Source: a candidate division WOR-3 bacterium (GTDB taxonomy: Bacteria > Hydrothermota > Tepidihabitantia > Tepidihabitantales > Tepidihabitantaceae). From it: 64,000 nt of DNA. The stretch covers positions 310,001-374,000 of the forward strand of contig JANLFQ010000001.1 of the NCBI GenBank assembly GCA_024653355.1, read 5' to 3'. Shown here piece after piece: positions 9,939 through 20,200 of this stretch. Made by a program: the position numbers and the translations under genes. The notes under the pieces are model-generated. The model was not told the origin of the DNA. It was given only the letters and a program-made list of their open reading frames with translations, and did no database searches. Each line of letters begins with the position of its first letter. Within the stretch, counting starts at the first letter, position 1.

Positions 9939-11036
9939 TTACTTTTTTCTTGAGCCATGTTTATAAAAAGGTGGCGCGACGACGACAACTTGGTGCCGGG
10001 TTCCCCGGAGTTCAATCGTCAGTTTGTTGCCGACGCTGGCAAATTCCCGTTGCACATAAGCCAGGGCAATTCCTTTATTTAGGGATGGCGAGAGGGTACC
10101 AGAAGTTACAAATCCGACCGGGTCACCATTGGCGTAGACGGTGAGTTTCGGTCGCGGTATTGCCCGATTTTCCGTCTCAAGACAGACAAGCCGGCGCCGC
10201 GGTTTTTCTCGGGCAACTTGTTGTAGAACATCAACCCCAATAAATCCACCTGGTTTGTCCAGTTTGACAACAAATCCCAAGCCTGCTTCAAGCGGGTTTG
10301 TGGTCTGGTCGATGTCATTGCCGTAAAGGCAGTACTTCATCTCCAGGCGCAGCGTGTCACGGGCACCAAGACCGATAGGTTCAATTTCAAATTCCTTACC
10401 AGCAGCCATAACTGCATCCCATACCTTGAGCGCCTGCTCTGCCGGGATGTAGAGTTCAAATCCATCTTCTCCCGTATAACCGGTTCGGGAAATCAGGACA
10501 TTGACACCAGCGACAGTTCCTTCTGCCGCCCAGTAAAATCCGATGGGCGATAGGTCGATAGAAGAAATTTTTTGCAAGCAGGCTTCGCTTTTGGGACCCT
10601 GAATCGCCAGCTGAGCAACTTCGGTGGTAACATTTTCCAACCGGACATCGCCGGTGAGATGTTCTCTTAACCAGGCGGTGTCTTTTTCATTGTTGGCGCC
10701 GTTGACAACAAGGAGGTAATGGTCGGGCAAACGATAAATCACCAGGTCATCGACGATACCGCCATCAGGGTAGCACATAACTGAGTACTGGGCTTGGTTT
10801 ACTGCGAGGTTGGAGGCGTCGTTGGTGGTCATTTGGTTGATAAATTGTAACGCGTCCCTGCCCCAGACTTTAATTCTGCCCATATGGGACACATCAAAAA
10901 CGCCAACTGTGGTTCTAACCCTGTGGTGTTCAGGAATTATACCCCGAAATTGAATGGGGAGTTGATAACCGGCAAACTCCACCATTTTGCCACCGGCGGC
11001 AAGATGCCGAGGATAAAAAGGCGTTGTTTTACTCAT
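9939..11036 (-). CDS. gcvT: Aminomethyltransferase (T protein)
   Basis: Transfers the methylene group from the lipoyl arm of GcvH to tetrahydrofolate and releases ammonia. The protein has 365 residues, the normal length. GVFDVSHMGRI and the catalytic Asp in GGIVDDLVIYR are present, with the folate-fold core and C-terminal barrel. It is the first gene of a seven-gene operon. A promoter (TTGACT, 16-base spacer, TAACAT) ends only 9 bases before the ATG and there is no Shine-Dalgarno, so the mRNA is probably leaderless. That leaves no room for a glycine riboswitch. Confidence 0.97.
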   Translation of the reverse strand: MSKTTPFYPRHLAAGGKMVEFAGYQLPIQFRGIIPEHHRVRTTVGVFDVSHMGRIKVWGRDALQFINQMTTNDASNLAVNQAQYSVMCYPDGGIVDDLVIYRLPDHYLLVVNGANNEKDTAWLREHLTGDVRLENVTTEVAQLAIQGPKSEACLQKISSIDLSPIGFYWAAEGTVAGVNVLISRTGYTGEDGFELYIPAEQALKVWDAVMAAGKEFEIEPIGLGARDTLRLEMKYCLYGNDIDQTTNPLEAGLGFVVKLDKPGGFIGVDVLQQVAREKPRRRLVCLETENRAIPRPKLTVYANGDPVGFVTSGTLSPSLNKGIALAYVQREFASVGNKLTIELRGTRHQVVVVAPPFYKHGSRKK

Positions 11037-11045
11037 AAGAGAAAA

Positions 11046-11073
11046 ATGTTAACAAGAAATACCGCATAGTCAA
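11046..11073 (-). promoter_or_regulatory. Promoter of the glycine cleavage operon
   Basis: On the minus strand TTGACT (11068-11073) and TAACAT (11046-11051) are separated by 16 bases. The -10 box ends 9 bases before the gcvT ATG. No ribosome binding site fits between, which suggests a leaderless message. Confidence 0.7.
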
Positions 11074-11187
11074 GGAGAATGGGACGAGGAAATGTTAAAT
11101 AATTTTATTCGATTTAATCCGGCGTTAATTGCATTATTGGGACGGCAAGTTAAAATAAAAAAGTTAATGATAAAAATGGAGGTGTTA

Positions 11188-11529
11188 ATGTGGACGGTAA
11201 GAGTGGTGCGTCATTTCAGTGCCGCTCACTTTTTACGCGGTCAGAACGGCAGATGTGAAAATATGCACGGTCACAATTATCGGGTTGAAGTAACGGTCGG
11301 CGCAAACCAGTTAACACCGCCCGGTATGGTGGTTGATTTCATCGAATTGCGCTCGGCGGTTGATTCAATTCTTCCCGACCATCAATTGTTAAATGAGGTG
11401 TACGACTTTCCGCCCACTGCGGAAAATCTCGCCAAACATTTTTACGATGAGTTAAAGAAAATTTATCCCGTCAATCGTGTTACCGTGTGGGAAAACGAAA
11501 ACTGTTGTGCCGATTATTTTGAAGATTAA
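11188..11529 (+). CDS. queD: 6-carboxytetrahydropterin synthase (QueD)
   Basis: Makes 6-carboxy-tetrahydropterin from dihydroneopterin triphosphate in queuosine synthesis. I place the start at 11188 because GGAGG lies 5 bases upstream, giving 113 residues; in-frame starts back to 11092 have no such site. Zinc ligands are His14, His27 and His29 (HFSAAH and MHGHNY). Cys23 in GRCENMHGH is the catalytic cysteine, and the conserved Glu lies in WENENCCADY. tgt, which uses the same pathway, is 14 kb away. The last 4 bases overlap the convergent subtilase gene. Confidence 0.88.
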   Translation: MWTVRVVRHFSAAHFLRGQNGRCENMHGHNYRVEVTVGANQLTPPGMVVDFIELRSAVDSILPDHQLLNEVYDFPPTAENLAKHFYDELKKIYPVNRVTVWENENCCADYFED

Positions 11530-13067
11530 CGGGTATTTATTATTTTGATTGTGTACCGGTTTCGATTTTCAGGATAAAGAGTCAGGTAATAAATTCCGGG
11601 CTGAGACAGGGTGATTTTTGATTGAAATTGGTTGATGGGGCAAACTCTTTTCCCGCAAGGGTCAAAAATTTCAAAAGTTTGTACCCCTTCCGGCAGGGTC
11701 AATTCAGTTCTGGTGAAAATTGTTTTACCCGAAATGGAATCTTTGACTTCACGGTATTGGAAACCGGTCAGAGCCGGGTTAATCGGTTTTGAACCGGTGT
11801 AAAGTTGCGTCAGTTGTAAGGTGCGTGCCGCATTTACCATACCGTAGCCGAACCGGTTGTCCTTTCCTGGTGTACCCATATCAATAGCACTTGCCGCAAG
11901 GATGGCTCGTACTTCATTTGGGGTAAGGGTGGGATTAAGCGCGAGGATAAGCGCGGCGACGCCGCTAACTTCGGGGCAGGACATCGAAGTGCCGCTGGCA
12001 ACCAGATAACTGTTGCCCGGGGCAGTAGAATATATCGTTACACCAGGTGCAACAACCTCCTGTTCGGTTCCATAGTTAGAAAATGATGCCAGTCCTGACA
12101 TCTCATCGGTTGCCCCAACACAGACACAACTGCTTAATCGTGCGGGATAGGACACATTCGCACGACCATCGTTTCCGGCAGCGGCGATTAAAATCGCTCC
12201 CCGGGAAAGGGCATAGTTGCAAGCCTCATTTAGTGGGGTGGTGGTGGCGTCGCCTCCTAAACTCAGATTTATTATGCGGGCATTATGGTCTACCGCCCAG
12301 CGAATACCGAGAGCGACATTGGTGAGATTCCCGTTACCCGAATCGTTGAGAACCCGCACCGCAAGGAGCTGGACCTGCGCCCAACCCGCCACACCGATGA
12401 GGTTATCAGTGACCGCGCCAATTATTCCCGCGACATGGGTGCCGTGAAAGGCATTGGGTAAATTGGGGTTGTCCGGTTTCGGGTCGTTGTCCTGGTTCAC
12501 ATAGTCATAGCCCAATTCGTTTGCCTGGAAGTTCCGGGCAAGGTCGTAATGGGTGTAGTCAACACCGTTGTCAACAACCGCAACCTTAACTGTGCCGCCT
12601 CTAACTACATCCCACGCCTGGTCGGCATACATAACCCATTTGTCCCACTGGTTACTCAAAAACATCGGGTCGTTTGGTAGAAACAGAGCGCGGGCAGGAT
12701 AGTCAGGTTCTACAAATCTGACACCGGCAGTTCCGCTTAATTGTTGTTTTATATTTTGGAGCGGGACATCAACGGGTGTTTCAATCACCAGGAATCGGGC
12801 TGATGTGTCAATGATTTTTACCTCAGCACTAGGGAGGTAAAGTTTGCGAATGATGTTTAGTTCAGCACCGGATTCAAAACCGATTACAAAGCGGCCCGGG
12901 ATGGGTTCGGGTTGATTCTTTAGCGAGCTGTCTTCGAACGGCTGTTCAATAACGTTCTGGTAGATGGCTTTTAAAGCAAACAACCGCTGTATGTCATCGG
13001 TGGTAACTGCCGGATATTCGGGCCTCGGGAAAAAGTTGAGCAGAATAATAATTAAGATATGTCCCAT
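11526..13067 (-). CDS. Secreted subtilisin-like serine protease (S8) with C-terminal sorting-like domain
   Basis: A 513-residue exported protease. A short signal peptide (about residues 1-19) is followed by a propeptide-like region (about 58-125). The S8 catalytic domain has Asp166 in VVDNGVD, His208 in HGTHVAG and Ser361 in GTSMSCPEVSG. The last 80 residues form a separate domain with EIFDPCGKRV and PGIYYLTL ending in a basic tail, like the type A sorting domain of type IX secretion cargo. The same pattern ends the M14 and phospholipase-D-like proteins of this window. It is the last gene of the minus-strand run that starts with nfo, 3 bases after the lipoprotein gene. Confidence 0.93.
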   Translation of the reverse strand: MGHILIIILLNFFPRPEYPAVTTDDIQRLFALKAIYQNVIEQPFEDSSLKNQPEPIPGRFVIGFESGAELNIIRKLYLPSAEVKIIDTSARFLVIETPVDVPLQNIKQQLSGTAGVRFVEPDYPARALFLPNDPMFLSNQWDKWVMYADQAWDVVRGGTVKVAVVDNGVDYTHYDLARNFQANELGYDYVNQDNDPKPDNPNLPNAFHGTHVAGIIGAVTDNLIGVAGWAQVQLLAVRVLNDSGNGNLTNVALGIRWAVDHNARIINLSLGGDATTTPLNEACNYALSRGAILIAAAGNDGRANVSYPARLSSCVCVGATDEMSGLASFSNYGTEQEVVAPGVTIYSTAPGNSYLVASGTSMSCPEVSGVAALILALNPTLTPNEVRAILAASAIDMGTPGKDNRFGYGMVNAARTLQLTQLYTGSKPINPALTGFQYREVKDSISGKTIFTRTELTLPEGVQTFEIFDPCGKRVCPINQFQSKITLSQPGIYYLTLYPENRNRYTIKIINTR

Positions 13068-13070
13068 TGG

Positions 13071-13745
13071 CTATTTAATTAGAAATCTTGCCCAGTAGGT
13101 TTGGGTGGTACCGGTGGTATTGAAAAACACAAGGTAAAATGTGCCCGAAGAGGAAAAATTGTAAGACAGGCTGACTTCGCGGCTGTTCTGTCTTTCATAA
13201 AGCGGGGTGCAGGATTGATTGGCACGGAAACGGTTGAAGTTCTCCTGGTCAAGAATGAGGAAACGGCTTATTGTGCCGCTGGTTGCGGTGCGGGCGTCGC
13301 CAATAAGGGTTTCGCCGCTCACAGCATCAAACTCCACCCATTGGTAGTAACGGTCGGGAAGGGTGAACTGACCATGAAACACATTGCGCTGTTCAATCGC
13401 GGCGATTTTGACATTAACCGTGTCGCTGTAACCTTTGTTTCCGGAAAGGTCGGTGGCGATACAAAAAAGTTGATGCCAGGTTCCTTCAGTTAACTGCCTG
13501 GTGTCCCATTGCACCGTTGCCTGCTCGCTACTCTCTTTCGCAAAAAGGGTGCCATCGGCGTAGAACTCGATTGCCGCAACCCCAACCGAATCAAAAGCCT
13601 CAGCCGAAATTTCAACGATACCGCTTACCGTGCTGGAGTCTGCTGGTGAGTGAATGACGCACACGGGCGGCGTTCGGTCGAGCGTGAGCAGCAGGTCGCA
13701 TCCCGTGCCGAGCAAGAGCAGCGCGACAAGGTATCTAAATTTCAT
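13071..13745 (-). CDS. Lipoprotein with Ig-like domain
   Basis: A 224-residue predicted lipoprotein with a basic start, a hydrophobic stretch and a lipobox ending at Cys in LLLLGTGC. Residues of about 30-110 look like a bacterial Ig-like domain (PPVCVIHSPADSSTVSG, then FYADGTLF). The C-terminal part is beta-rich with a FYLVFFNTTG segment. Either ATG 13751 or ATG 13745 could be used. The second has the better distance to the upstream AAGG, and both overlap the end of the preceding nuclease gene. No enzymatic motif is visible; a role beside the secreted protease is likely but unproven. Confidence 0.8.
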   Translation of the reverse strand: MKFRYLVALLLLGTGCDLLLTLDRTPPVCVIHSPADSSTVSGIVEISAEAFDSVGVAAIEFYADGTLFAKESSEQATVQWDTRQLTEGTWHQLFCIATDLSGNKGYSDTVNVKIAAIEQRNVFHGQFTLPDRYYQWVEFDAVSGETLIGDARTATSGTISRFLILDQENFNRFRANQSCTPLYERQNSREVSLSYNFSSSGTFYLVFFNTTGTTQTYWARFLIK

Positions 13746-15114
13746 ACTCATCGCCCTTGGCGGGAATCAAAACTTCGGGGACGCCCATTTCCATAAGTTC
13801 CGCGCGAAGTGCTGCCGCGGCTTCGGGTTCGGCATGGACCAGGAAAATCTTCTTCAGTTTTTGGAGGTTGATATTGCGCACATAATTCAGGAGTCCGTTG
13901 CGGTCGGCATGGGCGCTGAACTCATCCATCACCTCAACTTCTGCCCGCAGTTCGTACTCCTCGCCTAAGATTTTTACCACCGGCTGGTGTTCAGCGATAC
14001 GCCTGCCGAGGGTGTGCTGTGCCTGAAAAGAAACAATCAGTATCAGATTGTTGGGATTGCCGATGCTGTGTTTTAAGTGGTGCAGCACCCTGCCCGCCTC
14101 GCACATTCCGGAAGGAGCAATGATGATGCAGGGTTCGGTGTGGTAATTCAACTTCTTGGACTCCTCGGCGTCGTCGATGTAACGCAGCCCGGGAAAGTCA
14201 AAAGGTCCGCCAGCATCGTCCATTAAATTCTGGGTTTCGGGGTCGAAGTAGGCGCTATTGTTGCGGAAAACTTCGGTGACCCGGCTTGCCAGCGGGCTGT
14301 CAACGAATACCGGGATGTCGGGAATGGCGTTTTGTTCGCGGAGAAGTTTAAGATGATAGACGATTTCTTGCGCCCGTTCCACGGCAAATGCCGGAATGAT
14401 AATTCTGCCGCCGCGGTTGACAACCCGGTTAACAATTGTGGCGAGATGTTGGGCAACATCCTCGTAAGGTGCATGCTGTCGATTTCCATAAGTTGCTTCC
14501 ATTATCAAACAGTCAACCGCAGCAACCTGCACCGGGTCACGGATGATGGGCATCTTCTTGCGACCTAAATCTCCGGTAAAGAGAACCCGCTGGCCTTCGG
14601 CTTTGATGTCAATCAGTGCCGAGCCAAGGATGTGTCCGGCATCGTGAAAAACGAGCGTGAATGGACCAAGTTGCCGGGGCTGGGCGTAGTCGACACCTTC
14701 AAGACGGGCAATGGCGTCGGTCGCATCTTCTGTTGTATAAATAGGTTCCTTTGGTTTTTCACCGCTTGCCCGGCGCTTTTTATTTAGGTAACGGATATCG
14801 GATTCCTGGATTTTTGCCGAGTCAAGTAACAGCAGTCGGGCAAGGGCAACGCTCGGTTTGGTCATTAAAATTGGCCCTTTAAACCCGTTCTTCACCAGAT
14901 TGGGCAAATTGCCGATGTGGTCAATATGGGCGTGACTGGCGGCGCACCAGTTGACATTTGTCGCTTTAAACGGCAGATGGCGATTTATCTCTTCCGCCTC
15001 CTGACGATGTCCCTGAAACAGACCACATTCCAGAAGTAACTGGTGTTTGCCCGATTTCAGGATGTGTTGGGAACCGGTTACGGTCTGAACACCACCCCAG
15101 AACTGGACTCTCAC
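13735..15114 (-). CDS. Metallo-beta-lactamase/beta-CASP ribonuclease-like protein
   Basis: A 459-residue MBL-fold protein with the metal motif HAHIDHIGN, a distal Asp in FTGDLGRKKMP, a beta-CASP insert (about residues 210-380) and a C-terminal RMMBL motif with FSAHADRNGL. This order matches the bacterial and archaeal CPSF/YSH1-like RNA-processing nucleases. The substrate is probably RNA, but DNA activity cannot be excluded. Its ATG overlaps the nfo stop (ATGA), so the two are co-translated. Confidence 0.9.
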   Translation of the reverse strand: MRVQFWGGVQTVTGSQHILKSGKHQLLLECGLFQGHRQEAEEINRHLPFKATNVNWCAASHAHIDHIGNLPNLVKNGFKGPILMTKPSVALARLLLLDSAKIQESDIRYLNKKRRASGEKPKEPIYTTEDATDAIARLEGVDYAQPRQLGPFTLVFHDAGHILGSALIDIKAEGQRVLFTGDLGRKKMPIIRDPVQVAAVDCLIMEATYGNRQHAPYEDVAQHLATIVNRVVNRGGRIIIPAFAVERAQEIVYHLKLLREQNAIPDIPVFVDSPLASRVTEVFRNNSAYFDPETQNLMDDAGGPFDFPGLRYIDDAEESKKLNYHTEPCIIIAPSGMCEAGRVLHHLKHSIGNPNNLILIVSFQAQHTLGRRIAEHQPVVKILGEEYELRAEVEVMDEFSAHADRNGLLNYVRNINLQKLKKIFLVHAEPEAAAALRAELMEMGVPEVLIPAKGDEYEI

Positions 15115-15950
15115 TTTACCAGACTCCGGATGGTGCGCATATTTTCCAAGTCCTCTTTAGATGAGGTACGCGGCGTCTCCATTATTCCGGGCAGGTTTTT
15201 CAGCAAAGGATGATTGACGATTTCCCGGAAGCCGTTAATGCCGATTTCACCCTTGCCGATGTGCCAGTGCCGGTCCACCCGGGAGTTGAAAGCGGTTTTG
15301 GAATCGTTCAAATGGAGCAAATACAGTTTGCCAAATCCAATCGCCCGGTCAAACTGACGGAGGGTTTGGTCAATACCTTCTTTCGTGCGCCACTCGTAAC
15401 CGGCTTCAAATGAATGGGCGGTGTCAAGGGTTACGCCGATTCGGTCCTTCTGTTCCACCCGGTCGATAATCGCACCAATATCCTCAAAACGGTAACCAAT
15501 CTCCGAGCCCATTCCCGCGGTGTTCTCCAGAAGGATTTTTACCCGATTGGGCACGCGCTCGAAAATGAAGTTGATGTTGTCAACAACCCGGCGCAGTGCA
15601 CGCTGCTCGTCGTCACCCATCGCCTTGCCAACATGGGCGACGAGAAACTCAATCCCGAGGAAGTCGCAGCGTCGTAATTCCTCAGCAATGTTTTCAATCG
15701 ACCGTTTTCTAACTGTTGAATCTGCGGCGGCAAGGTTGGGCAAATAGGCGGCATGAGCAAAAACCGGGTAAATGTCCGCTTTTTTGATATCGGTTTTAAA
15801 CTTTGCAACATCATCTTCCTGGAGTTTAGTAATTGCCCAGCCGCGCGGAGAACGGGTAAACAACTGGATGGTATCGCAACCCAGTTCTAACGCTCGGGTC
15901 GTAACATTGGCAAAACCACCGGCGATGGAGATGTGAAAACCGAAACGCAT
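15111..15950 (-). CDS. nfo: Deoxyribonuclease IV (AP endonuclease)
   Basis: Cuts DNA at abasic sites in base-excision repair, using a trinuclear zinc site. The protein has 279 residues, standard length. The TIM-barrel signatures GFHISIAGG at the N-terminus, LLENTAG, GVTLDTAHSFEAGY and the HIGKGEIG motif near the C-terminus carry the metal ligands. It is the first gene of a four-gene minus-strand run. A promoter ends 10 bases before the ATG with no ribosome site between. Confidence 0.96.
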   Translation of the reverse strand: MRFGFHISIAGGFANVTTRALELGCDTIQLFTRSPRGWAITKLQEDDVAKFKTDIKKADIYPVFAHAAYLPNLAAADSTVRKRSIENIAEELRRCDFLGIEFLVAHVGKAMGDDEQRALRRVVDNINFIFERVPNRVKILLENTAGMGSEIGYRFEDIGAIIDRVEQKDRIGVTLDTAHSFEAGYEWRTKEGIDQTLRQFDRAIGFGKLYLLHLNDSKTAFNSRVDRHWHIGKGEIGINGFREIVNHPLLKNLPGIMETPRTSSKEDLENMRTIRSLVK

Positions 15951-15960
15951 TATCTGTTTA

Positions 15961-15988
15961 ATGTTAACACCTATTGTGTTTCAGTCAA
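15961..15988 (-). promoter_or_regulatory. Promoter of nfo
   Basis: On the minus strand TTGACT (15983-15988) and TAACAT (15961-15966) have a 16-base spacer. The -10 box ends 10 bases before the ATG. It is almost identical in layout to the gcvT promoter. Confidence 0.7.
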
Positions 15989-16507
15989 CTTATTGCCCGT
16001 AAAATTTAGTGGACATAAACACAATGGAATTAAAATTGGATGTTATCGGGCGGGTAAGTGATATACAGCCATAACCCTGAACAGGATTTGGATAGGGGCT
16101 CATTGAGCAAGTTTGGGATTTATCCGGGATTTTGTTCATAAGTCCACTCACGGAGTCGCTCTGGGGACGGCTTACTGATTGGTTCCACGATTGAATCGGT
16201 AATGCACCACCCGTTTGTATCTGGTGGTAACTTACAGATTTACTTACGGTTACAATTAGAGGACAAATTGCCCGGTTGTTTGATGGTTGAATCACTCCGT
16301 GACCTTCTGATTGGGATGACGATTTGCTCGCTGATTAAGTTACCGATTGCTTTTCCCACTATATTTGAGATGGTTTCTGAATTCCTGTTAACTGCCCAGC
16401 GGAATGTTGTTTTATTCATTTTGGAGTACTGAACATGCTCTTTTTTACGCTAAAAGAAGGCAAGGAGTTTGACCGCCGAGGCTGCCCTTTTTATGTCTGA
16501 AGAGTTG
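15989..16507. other. Long gap between nfo and the lipoprotein gene
   Basis: About 520 bases between two divergent promoters. Short open frames on both strands (for example 16202-16432 plus and 15990-16295 minus) have no ribosome site, no recognisable product and look random. Short dyads are present: ACCACC/GGTGGT around 16206-16228, and the 11-base palindrome CGATTGAATCG at about 16188. Several loose copies of a CTGATTGG-like word occur between 16170 and 16345, perhaps a decayed repeat. I see no RNA gene. Confidence 0.5.
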
Positions 16508-16535
16508 TTGACTTTGGTCTGGTTTGTTTTACTAT
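16508..16535 (+). promoter_or_regulatory. Promoter of the 16.56-kb lipoprotein gene
   Basis: TTGACT (16508-16513) and TACTAT (16530-16535) have a 16-base spacer. The predicted transcript starts near 16542, so the longer open frame from 16469 cannot be the expressed form. This supports the TTG start at 16562. Confidence 0.65.
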
Positions 16536-16561
16536 TTTTGATATATAAGATAGGAGGCTTT

Positions 16562-17257
16562 TTGTTTTCTTTTCGTCCTTTAAGAGTTCTGCCAATCGCG
16601 GGTGCGATGGTGATGGGTGTTGTTTTTCTTTTTTTTGTTGGTTGCGAAAATCAACCTCCTTCAACCCCGATTGTTTTTGGACCGCAGCGGGCAAGGCCGT
16701 TTGATACGGTGATGGTTTCGGCGCTGTCGGTGGATAAGGAAGCAGATTCGGTCGCCTACTATTTTGAGTGGAGCAATGGTGTCGAGTCGAGCTGGTCTGA
16801 ATGGGTTTCCGCAGGAATGGAGTATTACCGCAAGGTGGTTTTTCCTGATACCGGGCTATTTTTTCTTCGGGTGAAGGCAAGGGACCCAAGACGGGAATCA
16901 GGCTGGTCTGATACCTTTGCGGTTGATGTTCGATTCTGGACACCGCAGGTGCCCAGGACTCCTTCCGGACCGGATACCGCCTTTGTTGGTGATACGGTTA
17001 AGTTTATTTCCCTGGCGTTGCATCCACTTCAACAGTCGGTCGCCCTGCAGTTTCACTGGGGTGACACGATAGGTGATTGGAGCGGTTTTGTACCTCCGGG
17101 TACACTGGTGCGTCAGCGACACACTTATCATTTGCCCGGGATTTACGAGGTGCGCTGTCGGGCAAAAGACCGGGCCGGTTATGTTTCGGACTGGTCAATG
17201 CCGGAAACGGTTCTTGTGGTTGAGATGCGGTGGGGCGTAAAGGGCGGTGTTCGATGA
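16562..17257 (+). CDS. Lipoprotein with two beta-sandwich (PKD/Fn3-like) domains
   Basis: A 231-residue predicted lipoprotein. I chose the TTG at 16562 because AGGAGG lies 4 bases upstream and the promoter sits just before it. From there the protein has a basic N-terminus, a hydrophobic stretch and a lipobox ending FFVGC. Two domains of about 90 residues follow, each with repeated surface Trp/Ser motifs (SSWSEWVSAG; GDWSGFVPPG) and an HTYHLPGIYEVRCRAKD segment of the PKD type. No enzyme motif is visible. It is followed 17 bases later by the M14 carboxypeptidase start, so the two are probably co-expressed on the cell surface. Confidence 0.8.
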   Translation: MFSFRPLRVLPIAGAMVMGVVFLFFVGCENQPPSTPIVFGPQRARPFDTVMVSALSVDKEADSVAYYFEWSNGVESSWSEWVSAGMEYYRKVVFPDTGLFFLRVKARDPRRESGWSDTFAVDVRFWTPQVPRTPSGPDTAFVGDTVKFISLALHPLQQSVALQFHWGDTIGDWSGFVPPGTLVRQRHTYHLPGIYEVRCRAKDRAGYVSDWSMPETVLVVEMRWGVKGGVR

Positions 17258-17274
17258 ATAATAAATGGAGGTTT

Positions 17275-20200
17275 ATGAAAATGAAAAGGTTGATGCTGGT
17301 TGGAATGTTAATTCTCTGTGCGGGGATAATTACCGCCGCAGGACCGGCTACCGAGATGAAGGTCAAGGTGTTTTGCCCGCGGCAGGAATTGAGTACAGTG
17401 GCAAAGGATGTGCTCGAATTTTATGAGGTGAAGGACGACTACTTTGTTGGTGCGGTGACCGCTGAGACCTATAAAAATCTGCTGAGTAAAGGGTTCCGGG
17501 TGGAAGTGCTGGTTGCGGATATGCAGGAGTGGGCGAGGTTACAGTGTCCGGGCGAAGATTTTGGCCGATACCACACATATCAGGAGATAATGGACACATT
17601 TGCCCTGATTGCTGCCACTTATCCGAATATCTGTAAACTGGAGACGATTGCCGTCTCTCCAACCGGAAAGTTTTTGATTGCTTTGAAGATTACCCAGAAT
17701 CCAACGGTTGAGAACCACCGGCCCAGACTGGAGTGGGATGGTACGATTCATGGCAACGAGAATATCGGAACTGAAATCTGCTGGTACATAACTCGCCGCT
17801 TGACCGAAGGTTACGGTTCAGACCCTCAAATTACCCACCTGGTTAACACGCGAGAAATCTGGGTGATTCCCTGTATGAATCCGGAAGGTTTGATTAACCG
17901 CAGACGCAGCAACTCTAACGGTATAGACCTGAACCGCGATTTTGGCTACGCCTGGAATCAGGAGTCTGGCGCATATGTTCCCTGGAGTCAACCCGAGATT
18001 CAGGGGTTCAGAAATTTTATGCAGCGCCAACCGTTTGTGATAACGATGACCTATCACAGTGGTACCAGGTCGGTAATGTGGCCCTGGAGTTACTCGCAGA
18101 TTGCCACAAGGGATAGCGTTGCCCATCAGCAGTTGTGTCAGTTGTACAGTAGCATCACCGGTTATCCGGCATTTCAGATTTCCCGGGGGCTTTATGAGTG
18201 TGCCGGTACCTCTTCGGACTTTACCTATGGAGCAGAAGGCGCCCTGGGCCTGGCTGCCGAAGTGTCAAACGGTCAACCACCACCCCAGGGTGATATTGAT
18301 ACAATCTGTCGGGCGAACTGGACCGCGAGTGTCCAGTTGATGATTAAAGGGGCGTGGGGGATTCGTGGTCAGATAACCGATTCCGTTACCGGTTTACCGA
18401 TAAAGCGAGCGATTGTTGTTCCAGTCCCGACTGACTGGATGGTTTACACCGATACCACGGGCTGGTTTTTCAAATATGTTTTACCAGGAACATATACTTT
18501 GAAGGTGATGGCGGATGGTTACCACACTAAGACGGTTAGTGGCATCGCTGTTCCCAGCGACACATTTGTCGTGGTCAATGTTGCATTAAATCCGGATTCT
18601 GACTTACCGGTAACCGGTTACAAGGTTACTACTTGGATTTGCAAGAGTTCGACCGGTGCCGGTTCAACAATGGGGCTTGCGGCACTGGGCAGAAGGGATA
18701 ATATCACGCTGAGTCTGACAGCGCGTGGGTCAGCAGTTATTGAACTTTCCGATGAGATAATTAACGGTCCGGGCACAGATTTTACGGTCTATTCTACTAC
18801 CAACAAGCCCTGTTCAGTGTTTGTGTCCAGAGAGTGGAATGGACCCTGGTCCTTCTGTGCTTACGGTTCAGGAAACATCGCCTGCGACATCGCGAGTGCC
18901 GGTATTTATAGTGCAAAGTTCGTGCGACTGAACGATGCGGGTCAAAATTACGACCTTGATGCCGTTGAAGGGGTGATTGTTAATGCGCCGGCGCTGGTTC
19001 TCCAGAACAAAACGGTAATTGACTCTCCGCCCGGAGGTAATGGGGATGGGAAACTTGACCCGGGTGAGAGTGCGGGGTTGACCGTAACTTTGCGTAATAC
19101 CGGTCGTGTTGGTGCGAGCAATGTTAGCGGTGTTCTTCGAACTTTCAGTCCGTTCGTTTCGGTCTTTGATTCGAGCGGTTTTTTTGGGGAGATTCTGCCC
19201 GATTCGTCGCGCACCAACAGCGCTGACCGATTTGGCGTTGTTGCCGCACCTGAGACACCACGGGAGCATCAGGCATTGATGAGGCTTTATCTTTCGGGTA
19301 TCGGTTATTCGGATAGTGTCAGTTTTATCTTAACGGTCGGTGAATTGCGAGTTGTGGACCCTATTCCGGATAATGCAAACCCGGTAATTTATTGGGCTTA
19401 CGATGAAATTGATACCCTTTATGCTGAACATCCTGAGTTCAACTGGGTGGAAATCGATACCATTGGCACCAGGCTTAGTTTAAGCGATGACCAGACGGTG
19501 CAGATAAATCTACCATCATCATTCGGTCCATTCGTCTTCTATGGACAGCCCTACAATCAGATTTCGGTCTGTTCTAACGGCTGGTTGGCGCCAGGATATA
19601 CAACATCAACTTCTTACCAGAATACCAGTTTGCCCAGCAGTTCGATGCCTCAGTTGCTGGCTGCGAACTGGGACGACCTGTATCCACCCAGTGGCAATGG
19701 TGTCTGGTATTATCACGACAGCGCAAATCACCGTTTTATTGTGGAATGGGATTCGGTTCGATACTTCAATCCCAATACCATATGGGAGAAGTTCCAAATA
19801 ATCCTTTATGATACAACGCTGGCGGGTGAGGATGGCAACTGTAAGTTTACCTTTCAGTATCTAACCGCAAACTATCCGGGAGATTCAGCAACCATCGGTA
19901 TTCAGGACCAGGGTGGTGCGCGGTTTATTCAGGTACTCTACAATGGTACATATCACCGGGCGGCGGCGCCGTGGGTTCCGGGTCACGCGATTAAGTTTTC
20001 GACCGATTACCAGACCGGAATTGCGGAAAACCGGGTATCAGGGTTATCGCCGGTAAGATTGGCAGTACGGGTGGTAAAAAACCCTGCACAAAGTAGCGTT
20101 GTCCTGCATTACTTTTTACCTTTTGCCGACCGGGTAAGTATGGATGTGTTTGACCGGTCTGGTAGGCTGGTGCGCCGATTTGAATTTGGCGAACAGCGTT

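Noticed and set aside
11037-11045. Glycine riboswitch before gcvT
   Set aside because: The promoter ends 9 bases before the ATG, leaving no leader for a riboswitch.
16202-16432. 76-codon plus-strand open frame before the lipoprotein gene
   Set aside because: No ribosome site, no known product, and no codon pattern like its neighbours.
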